A stretch of DNA of 64,000 nt from Leptoclinus maculatus (Eukaryota > Chordata > Actinopteri > Perciformes > Stichaeidae): NCBI GenBank assembly GCA_032191485.1, contig JAVDOI010000003.1:24237371-24301370 (forward strand). The letters are read 5' to 3'. This document shows, piece by piece, positions 1 through 11,936 of this stretch. The stretch's first letter is position 1; each line of letters begins with the position of its first letter. Under the pieces are notes generated by a model. That model was not told the origin of the DNA, ran no database searches, and saw nothing but the letters and a program-made list of their open reading frames with translations. The position numbers and the translations under genes were made by a program.

Positions 1-3000
1 CCCAGGTAATCCGAGCTGCAGTATGAACAACACAGCTCCACCGCGAATATATCTTCCCCTTCTTTTGTCATTTTATTTCTAACATATATCAGAAAAATAA
101 ATCCTCCCCGATCGGCTCTAACAACCCGGATAGTAAGCGGTGTGTCTGCATGAGAAGTTGGCAGGTTAATAAGTCTTCTCCAGGCCCTCCTCCCTGAGCC
201 ATGTGAAAAGCGAGGGTTTGGCATTTTGTTGTTGTTGAACAGGAGTCCTGAGCTCCCAAAAAAAAAAAAAGTTTGCACAAAAGCCCGCGTTGCCTAGCTG
301 CATGCGAGGAGCCTCGCTGCGACTGCCAGGCCGGCTTTTGTGTGCTTCGTGGTCTCCGACTGAACAGGATCTTCTGGAGAATCTACTGGAATGCAGTCAG
401 GGAGAGAACCCCCCCCCCCCCCCCCCCCCCTCCTTGCTTAATCTTATTCAGTTTTTAGCTGCAGTAGGGAGCCATTCACATGTTGCCATAGTGCCTCAGA
501 ACCCTTCTTCAGCTCAAGTGAATTCACCTCCGATTGGGAGGTTTTTCATGCATTCTTTGGCATTCCACTTTGTGTGGCCTGATTTCAAATTTTGGGAATG
601 TTTCAAAGATATTTGTTGGACTGCAGAATCATCCATTAATTCAATCACAACCTCGTCTTTACTGCATTTTGCTGGGGGGCGCTTTGTGCAATAACTTGAG
701 CTGTTGTTTCTGTCACGAGTACTTTCACGAAGAACGAATATTATGCGAAAATCGATGTAAGTGAGGTCGTTTTTTCTGAGCTTTCGCACCGCGAATAAAG
801 CCATTAGTGGGTTACGTTGAGGGGAACGGAAATCTGCAATACGTGCACATATTTTGTACAATTTCATGGAGGCTCTGTGGTCCAAACTGAGGTGTTACTC
901 CTTTCAACCGTGGCAGTGCAGGAGGAAACTGAATAGAATATCTTACAGTAGCTTAGGCTAAACAACAGTTCAACCTCAATTAGTTAATCTATTCAAACCG
1001 TATAGAAAAAGTGCCCCAACTGTAGAAAATTCGCATTTTACGAGTTTCCTTTTAAGCAAAATGCAAATTCAGTGTACATGCCCAGGGCTTTTATTGTGAA
1101 AGGTAAGAATGAAAGGATCTGGTCTGTGCTGCCTTTTGTGAAGGTTGAAAGGAGTAATAAAGTTTGTCCTCTTGGTTCGTAGTGTACATTTAGAATATTA
1201 ATATTTGAACATGTTCATTCCACGCAACTTGATTGGTTGATGCCTTTATTTGCGGATCAAACCTTTGTTCCACAAATTAATTAAGTTGCCTTTTTCTCCA
1301 TGTAATATTCTCGTTGTTTGTGAAAGTACTCATGAGAAAATATTTGTAAAATACATCGACTTGCAAATTAATCGCACACAAAGAAAGGAAACGCCCCCGT
1401 GTGTCTTCATAACGTGGGATACTTGTGTGCTTTAAAGTTGACACTCTACTCCAGTAGAACTGTACCGCACAGCCGTGTTTCATGGTTGAGTTGTGATGAA
1501 GGTCTAATGTCTTGGAAGTAATCCGTCTCTCTCTCTCTGGATTCAACCATGCATGTCTGCGGCGCCGACTCCGTCTTGTTGATGTCGTCCGTCCCATGTT
1601 GCCTCATTTTGTGCCGTGTCTCTAGTGATGAAACACGCTGTCATTACACGGACTGTCATCACAGATTAGACTCCAGGGATCGGATGGGATGTTCCTCTTC
1701 CTCCTCACAGTGGAGCTGTGCAATCACTGTCTCTCTCTCACGTCCTGTGTTCGCCTCCGGTTACCAGTTTGTACGAATGGACAAAGTCCTGATCCCTTCC
1801 TCGGCTCGTACTGCTTTTATAACGTTAGTGTCATTCCCTCATTTGCTCGGACACATGGGAAATGAAGCATAAATGAGTATCTACTATAGAGGCGCACTAA
1901 ATGCAATCTTCTTGGCAGATTTTGATTTACATTTTTTTAAGTCAGTTTTACAGCCAATAAACACCACATGGGTCAGAACATCACATCTTTACCTGAATGC
2001 GTTTATAAAAGGACTAAAGCCTGTAATAAATGCAGTTATAGTTTGGAGTTCTCGCAGCACAAATAACATGTAATAGAGGCTCTTTAATCACAGAGCCGTC
2101 CTGTCACAACATGCTCACAGCGTCTGTCTGCACTCCGATTATTACCTGCTGCTTTTATGACTCTGGATTGATAAGAATTTGACATGAAAGGAGCCCATTT
2201 ACCTCCACTGAAATATTTATGATGCTCCGAAGTTGACAGACTTTTCCATCTGCCTGCATATAACTGTCACCTGTCTGTGTCTTTATGGATTCATATATTG
2301 AGACTTAATTGGAGACAGCATGCATGGAGAGAGTACCACTATATGATACTGATTTAAATGTTCCCTGATTTATTTTAGTTCTAGAAACAGTTGTGTTCAT
2401 CCAGCTCTGTTAGCACATTACAACTTAATTAAGTAACATATTAACAGCTTTTACCCTCGATCAGTCTCAAAATCTAGCCAGCAGCTAAACATACATTGAT
2501 TAATGTATTGAATTATTAAATTCAATTATAAAAGGGAACATTATGATGATGATTATGTGGTTCTCATGCTCGCGTATCTCTCATAAGCTGTTTGGTTTGG
2601 CCATTTGGTGCTAAATTCAACCGTTTCTTACCTCGAATATTCAAAACAATCCCTCCAAAATACCACATTAAGACACCAAGAACTTAAGGAGCACCATAGA
2701 CAGTTCCATGCTGTGATTTAGTGGCAAATACTTTTGACATTTGGGGATTTCTGCAAGAATTGCATTTTTTTTCTGCGATTTGGATGGTGAGCACTTCTGT
2801 TGTGGAAGCTGCTCAGAAAGCCCTTTTCTTGTCACTATACCTGGTGACAGCCATATATCCTCTGAATGCCCTCGGTGTTTACTAAGTGCTCGTAAAGTTT
2901 CACAAGGCTGTGGTTATCCTACGCGTCACAACAGGTCATTTTATTACAGTCGCATCAAGTTTGAAAATGGTCTCCCTTCAATGAAATGGCTACAATGTGA

Positions 3001-3520
3001 AGAAAACTGAGCTCTCGTACCCTGGTTATGCAACTCTTAAGACTGTTCAGTAGAGAAATACAGCGACGCATTCCAGTGTATGACGACTCAATGTGTTTTA
3101 CTGGTGATGAGAAATCAGGCACGGCGGCGTTTCTCCCTTTAGTCCCTCTACCTTCCCTGCGGTTACACACCAAAACCACAGAAGTGTGTAACTGGAGAAC
3201 TCATCAGACCACAGAAGTGTGTCAGTGGTGGTTACCGACTGTGTGAAAGGCTTGATTCACACTCGACAATGTTCAGAGCTATACATACATAAATATAAGA
3301 ATATGTAACTCACTTTTAGTTCTCAAAAGAATGGTTTATAAAGCTTCTTTCTGGCCCTGGTTTTGGGATTATTTCTGTGCACATGATCCCACGAGGACTG
3401 TACATGTGTGTAACAAGCTGGACAGTCGGGATGTCGGCCCCGTCTTCCTGTTTGCCAGCATTATGAGCGGAGCACATGCTGGCTTGTTTTCACTCCATGT
3501 GTTTCCTGTTCTCTTCCCAG
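1..3520. other. upstream region without recognised gene
   Basis: No conserved coding exon or TE family recognised on either strand. It is presumably 5' flank or a 5' intron of ankrd6, since the first coding exon begins with a splice acceptor. Contains a 22-nt C run (409-430), otherwise AT-rich unique sequence. Confidence 0.4.
409..430. repeat. poly-C tract
   Basis: 22 consecutive C residues; produces false proline-rich ORFs in this part of the window. Confidence 0.9.
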
Positions 3521-3672
3521 CAGCGGAGAGGAGGATGAAGGGCAGGGATCCTGGCAGTTTGTGGAGTTTCTAAGCAGACAGAAGAAGAAGAAGAAGCAGC
3601 AGCAGCACTGGCAGCCTCTCCAGCTCCACGTCTGTTTGACGCCTCTGTCTGCAGCACCACTCGCCCTGCTTC
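3521..3672 (+). other. ankrd6: ankrd6 5' untranslated part of first coding exon
   Basis: A pyrimidine-rich acceptor (ctcttcccag, 3511-3520) precedes 152 nt of leader before the ATG at 3673, so at least one further non-coding exon must lie upstream; I could not identify it. The leader holds AAG/CAG triplet runs (about 3584-3606) and a short upstream ORF at 3535-3573 (12 codons) that ends before the main start. Confidence 0.7.
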
Positions 3673-3798
3673 ATGAGCCAGCAGGATGCGGCTGAGGTCC
3701 TCGCACTCTCCGAGCGCCTCCTCGTAGCTTCGCACAAGGGACAAGCCGACAATGTGGTCCAGCTCATCAACAAGGGCGCCAAAGTAGCCGTCACCAAG
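3673..3798 (+). CDS. ankrd6: ankrd6 coding exon 1 (residues 1-42)
   Basis: 42 codons, phase 0. Encodes MSQQDA and the N-terminal half-repeat LSERLLVASHKGQADNVVQL, ending KVAVTK before the donor gtgagc. The near match to the human N-terminus fixes the start codon. Confidence 0.93.
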
Positions 3799-6750
3799 GT
3801 GAGCGAGCGGTCCTGAGTCTGAACTGGTCGACCCGAAATCCACTCCAAAGCTTCATCTCTCTGTTCGCGGCCTGTTTACCTGATGTGTTCAGTCATTGTG
3901 TCATCACTGTTTCCACGGGCTCATCTGCGTCTCTTGATTCAAATAGAAGCAGAACAGAGCATGAAAGGCTTAGAGCTGCTAACGTGTGAACACAACCACA
4001 TCGTGTTCATACTAATGAAAATGATTTTGGCAGCTTCACTGAGTCCGGGGAATGATGGCGTCAGTGTAAAAGGGTTTTGAGTGTGAGCCATTGTGTGTGT
4101 GTGTGTGTCACACAGAGGATGAAGACATCTCCTCTTAATTACACTGTGTTAGAGGGGAGGAGATATTAAGAAGTAGGATCGTTTCCTCATACTTCAATAC
4201 AAGAAGACTCGGCCCCTGATGGCCGTTACAAAGAATGCAGGTTTAAGTCACTTTCCACTGGCGGGCTGAAGGAAACTCTTATTTGCTCGATAGGACAACG
4301 GATGCAAAAAGATCGCCCAATGATCCGGGTCATTTTGTGATCGTCTGCCTCTGACACTGTTTCCACTTCTCTTTATACATTCATGGTCGTGAGCACCCAG
4401 ATGTGGGACGGGTCCACAGCTGGCCAGATGGATCACACTGACACAGCTGTCAGTCCAGGAGACGCACACACACGGACGGACATGTTTTCATGTCTTTTGG
4501 GGACATTACATTAATTTCCTGTAGTATTACACAAACCTAAACCCAAGTCCTCCCCCTAAAATGTAACCATTAACGTTACATTTTGTCCCCAAAAGGAAGG
4601 CGAGTCCTCAATTTGACTGCTCATCATCTTCATCTTCTTCCATCGTCTATTAGCCTCCACAGACACAGTACCAACAGGTCTGTTGTGCTGCAGCTTTCCT
4701 ATTTTTAGGAAATAATTGTAATTTTTGCCGATAAGAGGCAAAGGTTTCAGGCACACGTATAAAATCATTGGTTCCTTGGTATTTTCATTCTCTATGTGAG
4801 ATACCTGAAATGAAAAGACGGCTACAACAACATGACATGTGCCGCTGCTCGCTCTGATGATTTAGTTTCGACCAGCTGTATTTGGGTATTTTGGCAGGTT
4901 GCCATCATGAAAACTTAATCCCGGATAAAGGGGGCAGAGTTTCATACGAAACATTCCTCTGCTCAGGAAGCGGACTGTAGGAATAGTTTTCAGAAGGATA
5001 ATGCGATGAATGGATCGAGAAAGAAAACGGGGAGTTCAGTGAGGTTAAAGAAGAAAGAGGTTGATGAGGGTTTAGAGTCCTGGTAATTACTGGGTTCACA
5101 ATCTGGAGAGGTTGAGAGGGTTTTGGGACTCTTTTGTCTCCCATCACTTGCATTGGAAACGCTTTGGATCCCTTTACACGTGGACACGTCGGTATTATTT
5201 TAAGATGGACGTTAAACGTTGTGACGCTCCCCTTTAACTCTTTCCCATTCTAAAGCCTGTCCTGCTGTTACAGTTGAATGAAAGAATAGAATAGTCAAAG
5301 GTTTAGAGATCATTTCCTTGATTAATCGATGAATGCTCTTGGTTCTTGGAGCCCAAGGTCTTTAAATATATTGTCTGACATTCAGTTAATAATACAAAAC
5401 AGAAAAACCTCATACTGGAGCAGCTGAACCCATGTTTTGCATTTATACTTGGAAAAACAACTTATTAATTTATCAAAGTATGTGCAGTTTTATACGGCCG
5501 GTCCACCAACACAGACTCATGTAGCTGAGGAGTGATTGTTCTTCGTGTGCTTCGCTAGGATTTGTATGAATTTATTCGGTAACTCCGTGTTGTAATGATG
5601 AAGAGCTCCGAGGTTATTACAGCTCTGATTTGCACCTCATCTCCATCACACAAGCCAACACGTCTTTAAGATGAAAGATAAGATTCATTGGTCTCCCCAG
5701 CAGCGAGAGTCTGCTTTTGCAGCAGCACGACGACGGCAAAACGTACAGATAAAGTCAAATACATAACTAAGAAGAGGAATGTAACCATACAAGAGCATTT
5801 GGAGACAAACGAGGTAAAGTGACACCCAACGTACCGACTGCCTCTGAACCCACGGAGCCACAATCCCTCAGTCAGTGTGGAGACAACAGAGGCTGCCCGC
5901 TGGCCTCAGGCCTGCTGTTTACCTGAGCTCGGCTGGTGGCTCCTCTCCAAGTGTAACTCAATCTGAGGACCACGTAAATACAGAGCAGACCAGAGCCGCA
6001 CCCAAACAAAGCACGAAACCTCCAAGCGCTGAGATAATACCAGGGGTGTAATGCGGTGTACGCTGTTGTGTGGGAACAGTAATTAAACTGTGTTTACTCA
6101 GTAGAATGACAGATTAACAGAGATCACCTGGCTCTGGTGTTTGACGTTTGAACCTGCATGCAGACATCCTGCGCCCTCGTTCGTCTGGATACAGTTCATT
6201 ATTTTGGATGTAATGTTCAGGATGTGTTCAGAGCTTTTGTCCTAATCCTCCCAACGAGTGTAATGTTTATATAATTATCATATATGTGTGTGTATATATA
6301 ATTAAAGAGGAAGAAGAATTTAAATAAATCTAAACTTGTCCATGTGCCCACATTGTTGCACAATAATTCTGCAGCTTATTTTCTTCATTAATCAATTAAT
6401 GTTTTTGAATATATGTGTGAAACGTATCTCGTACAACCTTTGTGCATCGGCCCACAGATCCCAGAGCTGATCCTCGACTCCGCTGACATGAGCAGCTTGT
6501 GCACGATTCTCTTAAACCACGGATTAAGTATCTGTTTGTTTTCGGTCGACTCATTACCGAGATGGATTGAACTCGGAAGCAGATTTGTCTTCAGCCGTAC
6601 CGCCGGCTAAGACCACCGTTGCTTACGCTGCAGCAATATCTGACTCACTGGATCGTAATGCTGTGCGTTATTTACTCGACTTTGTCTGCTCCTGCTCGGG
6701 AGTTAGTGTGCTTCTGTTGTGTGCCCACTGGTGTGTTGTTCACTGGGCTT

Positions 6751-6786
<36 letters not shown>

Positions 6787-8780
6787 GTGTCCACAGTATG
6801 GCAGGAGCCCCCTGCACTTGGCCGCCTACAAAGGCCACGTTGAGGTGGTGCGTGTCCTGCTCAAAGCTGGCTGTGACCTGGACATCCAAGACGACGTGAG
6901 TAGATCCACCCGCCCGTCAGCTGCGTCGGCCATCTTTCCACTTCCAGCTCTCGCGCCGCAGTCCTGAGTAGATTGCTTATCTTTTTTTGCTTTCAGTTTT
7001 GTTTTACTGGAATTTATATTTTAGACATTTCTTCACACTGTAGTCTAACCACGTCCAGTGGCCTTGAATGGGACCCTCTGGACTGTCCACTTGTGGGGTT
7101 GCCCTCAGGATGCAGGTCCCCCTTTCCTACAGATAGTGAAAAGCCAGATGTGTGGCGTTGCCAAACTCACTCTCTGTGGTCAATGAGCTCCGCAACAGGC
7201 TGCAGTACGTCCTCCAGGACTGGAGGGAGCAGGAGGTGCAGACTGAGTCAGGAGGTGGAGGAGGAGGAGGAGGAGGAGGAGAGAAGACAGTGGAGGAGGG
7301 CTGGGGAAGAGCCTGGAGGATCAGGGACAGTGAAGGAGGTTAGCCAAAAAACTGCTCCCACTGAGTCAGCGGAAATCTGTCCCCACCCCCATTTTACCTT
7401 CCCTGAACAAACTCCGCTGCTGCTGGGCTCACTTCTTATCTATCCTTGGAATGACCCTCCTCCTCCTCCTCCTCCTCCTCCTCCTCCTCCTCCTCCTCCT
7501 CCTCCTCCTCCTCCTCCTCCTCCTCCTCCTCCTCCTCCTCCTCCTCCTCCTCCTCCTCCTCTCATGGAAGTCATTGCTCTTTCTTCCAGCGCTCTCATGT
7601 CAAACCTGTCCACTCACCACTAATCTGCTCTGTGTGCTGAATTGAATGGGCTGAGCATATACATGTGAGCTTAATCTTCCCTGGGACTGTATGTCACTGC
7701 TGTCACGGTTATACAAACCACTCTGGACTCTAAACGGCAGACGGAGCTGTTTGAGATGACCTGCTGTGGTTTGTATAACTGCTCTATGAGACCATATTAA
7801 CACCATTACTGCTCGGGTCAGTAATAACTGCTGAGCTTATTGAGAAGGAGCTTGTCCACATACAAAGGGATAGATGGTGTTTTGGGAATTTTGTACTATT
7901 TTGAATAAATGGTGAGATTAGTCCAGATGTTTATGGGATGAAGTAACTCAGTGTTCTGTGATATTATGTTTGATCCACTGTCATCTATGATATATAGCCG
8001 TTAAACTATCGACTTCATAAGTGTGTCAAGTTGCATTTATTTAGACGGACCCACTGAACATGCAGTAAAGATCATTTCACAGGTTATACTTTTAACCTGC
8101 AGAGACATGAAGGTAATAATCCAGGAGTTTACCAAACAAAATTCCCAATAATCAAACTATCTCTTTTTAAAGGAATAGTTCAACATATTTTGGAAAGAGA
8201 AACCCTGTTTGCGGTCTTTTCAAGAGTGAGATTAGAGGATCAAAATAAAGCTCAGATTGGTTAAATACGGACCTGGTTAGCTTAGCTTAGCATAAAGACT
8301 GGAAGCAGGGGGAAACAGCTAGCCGGACAAGCCAAGCGGAGCTAGTTTCTCACTGCTTTCAGTCTTTATGCTAAGCTAAGCTAACCAGGTCCGGCTTCAC
8401 ACACAGACATGAGATCAAGTGGATTTCCATCGACCTGTTTTTATGCACATTTCCAATTCGCATACACACAAAGTGTTATTTTTTCTAAACATGGCAAACG
8501 CTGCACTGTATTTGGATGGAAACTTGAGCTCAACTCACTCTCAGAAAAAGCAAACAAGTGAGTGTATTTCCCAAAATGTTGAAATCCTTTATTCATCTGT
8601 TGAGACGTGTACAGCAGCCACTGGTCTGTGGAGAACGTTGTGATGATGGAATATCTTCTCCTAGGGTTGGATGCTGGTTTTCTTGAGCTGTTGCTGAGTG
8701 TTTCTTGCCACCGTATCGTTAGTCAGTGTCGTGTGTGTGTGTGTGTGTGTGCGTGTGTGTGTGTGTGTGCGTGTGCGTGT

Positions 8781-8814
<34 letters not shown>

Positions 8815-11800
8815 TTCTATTGGCAGGGGGAGCAGACGGCGTTACAACGGGCTGCCATGGTGGGAAACAGTGACGTCATCAACGCTCTCATCCAGGAAGG
8901 GTGTGCACTGGACAGACAGGACAAGGTGAGGATCAAAAGACACACACACACACACACAGAGGCACACACACACACACACACAGAGGCACATGTGGGTATT
9001 TAAAGCCAGAATAATTACTGCATTAAAGCATGTGATAATCGTAGAGAAACCAGTGGGCCTGTAATCTGTTTAGCCTCATTCCCTCATGAAGAGTAGAGTC
9101 GTGTGTAGAGGAATAAAAACTCTCTCCGTGCTGAAATAAAGTGCATTCATAAAAGTGTATTCAACTAGAAACTTAACTTGAGATTAGATTGTTTATTAGC
9201 CGCTCGACAGGCCGGTGGAATTAGTTTTGAGTGCATTTTGTTCTTTTCTGCAGCACAAACGGACATTAGACAATGATGGTGGTGCATGTCGGTGGGGGGT
9301 GTTTTTAAGTGGGCTTGTATGAGGTGCTTTGCGGTGGCTTTCTGTCGGGGAACTGAAGCTGTTATCTACGCTCTCTTGAAAGCCACCAGACTGCTTTCAC
9401 GAGAACAATTGTTCTTGAGTTTCTGGTCCACCGCTGCCTCCGTTGATTACTTTGTTTGGGTTATTTGGGTTATTTGGGTTATTTGGGTTGTCCTAACCAT
9501 CACTGGGTCAGGAGATTTCATGTCTGCAGTACATTCTTGAGCCACATGTTGGTATTGCTCTGATAATTGTATTCTACTTATAACATTGACTCTAATATGA
9601 CAGGCGAGGGTTGTTTTACTGATGAGAGGGAAACTGTAAGTAATACACTGACTCAGGATAAGTACCTCATTCAACCCCACTTTAAAACATCCAAACTACC
9701 CTTTAATGTTCAAATAATCCAGCCAGTATTACCATGCACGCTTTGATTAAGCCCTTTTCCACATAAATCCTTCACAGTCGGCTCATTTTGGATGATCGCT
9801 CTGAAATGCAAACGCATTTCACAAAGTACATGTAAAACATGATTACGTACAGCCACATGTTGCCAGGGCTTATTAAAATATCAGGGGAAAAGACGCGTAG
9901 ACGGAGCCATCATCAATGTACCGATGTAATTCTTCATGAGTTATGAAGGAGGAGAATCTCCATGAGTGGAAGTATCCTGAAGCCCTTTTTGTCTCGTCAG
10001 GATGGTAACACGGCTCTCCACGAGGTGTCCTGGCACGGGTTCAGCCAGTCGGTCAAAGTGCTGGTGAAGGCCGGAGCCAACGCTCATGCCAAAAACAAGG
10101 TGATTGTGCAACTTCAACCAGCCCTGAACTGTGTAGAAGTCCTTCAGCAGTGGTTCAGGGCTTCCTATTGACTTATTGAACTACGGCGCTTTTTGTAATC
10201 TTACTTTCAGAGCAGAAGTGTGATTTCTTTGTTTAGTGTCACCAGCTTTATCAGCTTTACCCTTTACTTTTTTAGTAAACCAATAAATGCTGACTTTGTG
10301 TTTTGCAGGCAGGAAACACAGCGCTCCACCTTGCTTGTCAGAACGGTCACGCTCAGAGCTCCAAGGTTCTGCTCCTGGGAGGCTCCAGACCCGACAACAA
10401 GAACCATGTAAGTCTCCAGTGTCTCTCCACCTCTGGAACATTTAGCAGCTGAAGATCAAGATGCTTTTCTTTTGTAGGTGGAGACTAAAGTAGATCTAAA
10501 GGGAGTACATGTTGGACTTTCACTCATCAGGTGGACGGAGATATGACTCCTAATAATTCCTCCTGTGGCTCCTTGTTTGCATTTACCTGTGTGTCAGAAG
10601 TTGTGTTTACAGCTTGTTGCACTGCCCCCAAGTGGTAACAAAAGGGCAGTGCAGTCAGAATGTGTTTACAAAGAGAACTGCTTTGCAAGTAGCCAATAAA
10701 ACCATTTCATGCTAAACGTGTTTGTATAAAGCAGTAGCATCACTGCTCTGTCACTGGCTGACGGTGACACAACATATCAAGAGCCTCAGACCAACATTAG
10801 CGTTCTAGCTAAAGGTGTTTTCCATTCAATGCTCAGTTCTGAGATTTTGGGCTATTTTGCGTCACAAAGAACTAAAATCAGTTTTGGCATTCTGCTGCGA
10901 CACATGTTTTGAAATCAGTTCATCATTCTGAAATAACATTCTTGTAAAATTGCCAAATGTGTGTTTTCCAGGCGGGGGATACGTGTCTGCACGTGGCGGC
11001 TCGCTACAACCACGTGGCTGTGATCCGCATCTTGCTGGGAGCCTTTTGCTCCGTGTCGGAGAAAAACCTGGTGAGTTCAAATTGATTCAGTAACTGCATA
11101 CTGAAACGTGTTGTTTCATTCTGTAAACCTAATGACTCTACTGTGATGAAACGCATCCGTTCTGGTGTTAATAGTGACGACTCCTACAAAATGTGACGTC
11201 ATTTAACGGCTCAAAATACCATCTACTCTTTTAAAGCAACCCTAATCTTGCAAGTCCCTCCCCTTCCACTTGACCACAATGAGACCTTTATTGTGGAAAA
11301 AATATGTAGTCAATAGCGAGATGTTGCGCGCCAAGAAAGTCTCATTTTGACATAAAACTGCGACTTTCTTGGCTTGCAAAACTATCTTTTAAATTGTAGT
11401 TCATGACATAATTCAAACGGCAACAACTAAATATTTGAGTCACGTCTTTGACTACTACTACATATCTTTCTGAAATGAGGGGCACCGGAAGGGGCGGGAC
11501 TCGGCCTCCCTATCCGGGTGTAAAGTCAACCGTTACGTCATGAAATAGATGAATGTTAACGTATTTAACGGTTAACGGTTTTGCTGTCAAAATACCCAGA
11601 GTGCTGGATTTTTCTAGCCTCCGTAGCTCACTTTAAGCTCCCGAGGAGCAAACGTTTTAGTAACTTAGTTATAATAGTATGCATATTTATGGTAATACTT
11701 CATTCATATTATATCTTGTTGTGTGTGCAGGCTGGCGACACGCCGCTGCACGTTGCTGCTGCTCTGAATCATAAGAAGACGGTGCGTCTGCTGCTGGAGG

Positions 11801-11889
11801 CCGGAGCAGACAGCCACGTCTGCAACAAGGTGAGTTCCTGCAGCCTCTTTCCACGTCATCGATGCTCAGAAGAGGTGTTTGTGTGCTAA

Positions 11890-11936
<47 letters not shown>

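Larger units (their letters stand above)
3799..6796 (+). other. ankrd6 intron 1
   Basis: 3.0-kb intron. Holds a short TG tract near 4093-4108, a degraded copy of the MITE found around gabrr2 (4192-4260), and the acceptor-proximal TG tract. No additional exon recognised. Confidence 0.6.
6896..8826 (+). other. ankrd6 intron 2
   Basis: 1.9-kb intron holding a GGA tract, a long CCT tract complementary to it, a fish stem-loop repeat and a TG tract at the acceptor; no coding exon seen. Confidence 0.6.
8926..10000 (+). other. ankrd6 intron 3
   Basis: Contains a compound CA tract just after the donor (8940-8986) and a 9-bp tandem repeat (9455-9490). No exon recognised. Confidence 0.55.

Noticed and set aside
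6973..7645. 216-codon and 64-codon ORFs rich in proline or leucine
   Set aside because: Created by the CCT triplet tract within ankrd6 intron 2; they do not fit the spliced frame.
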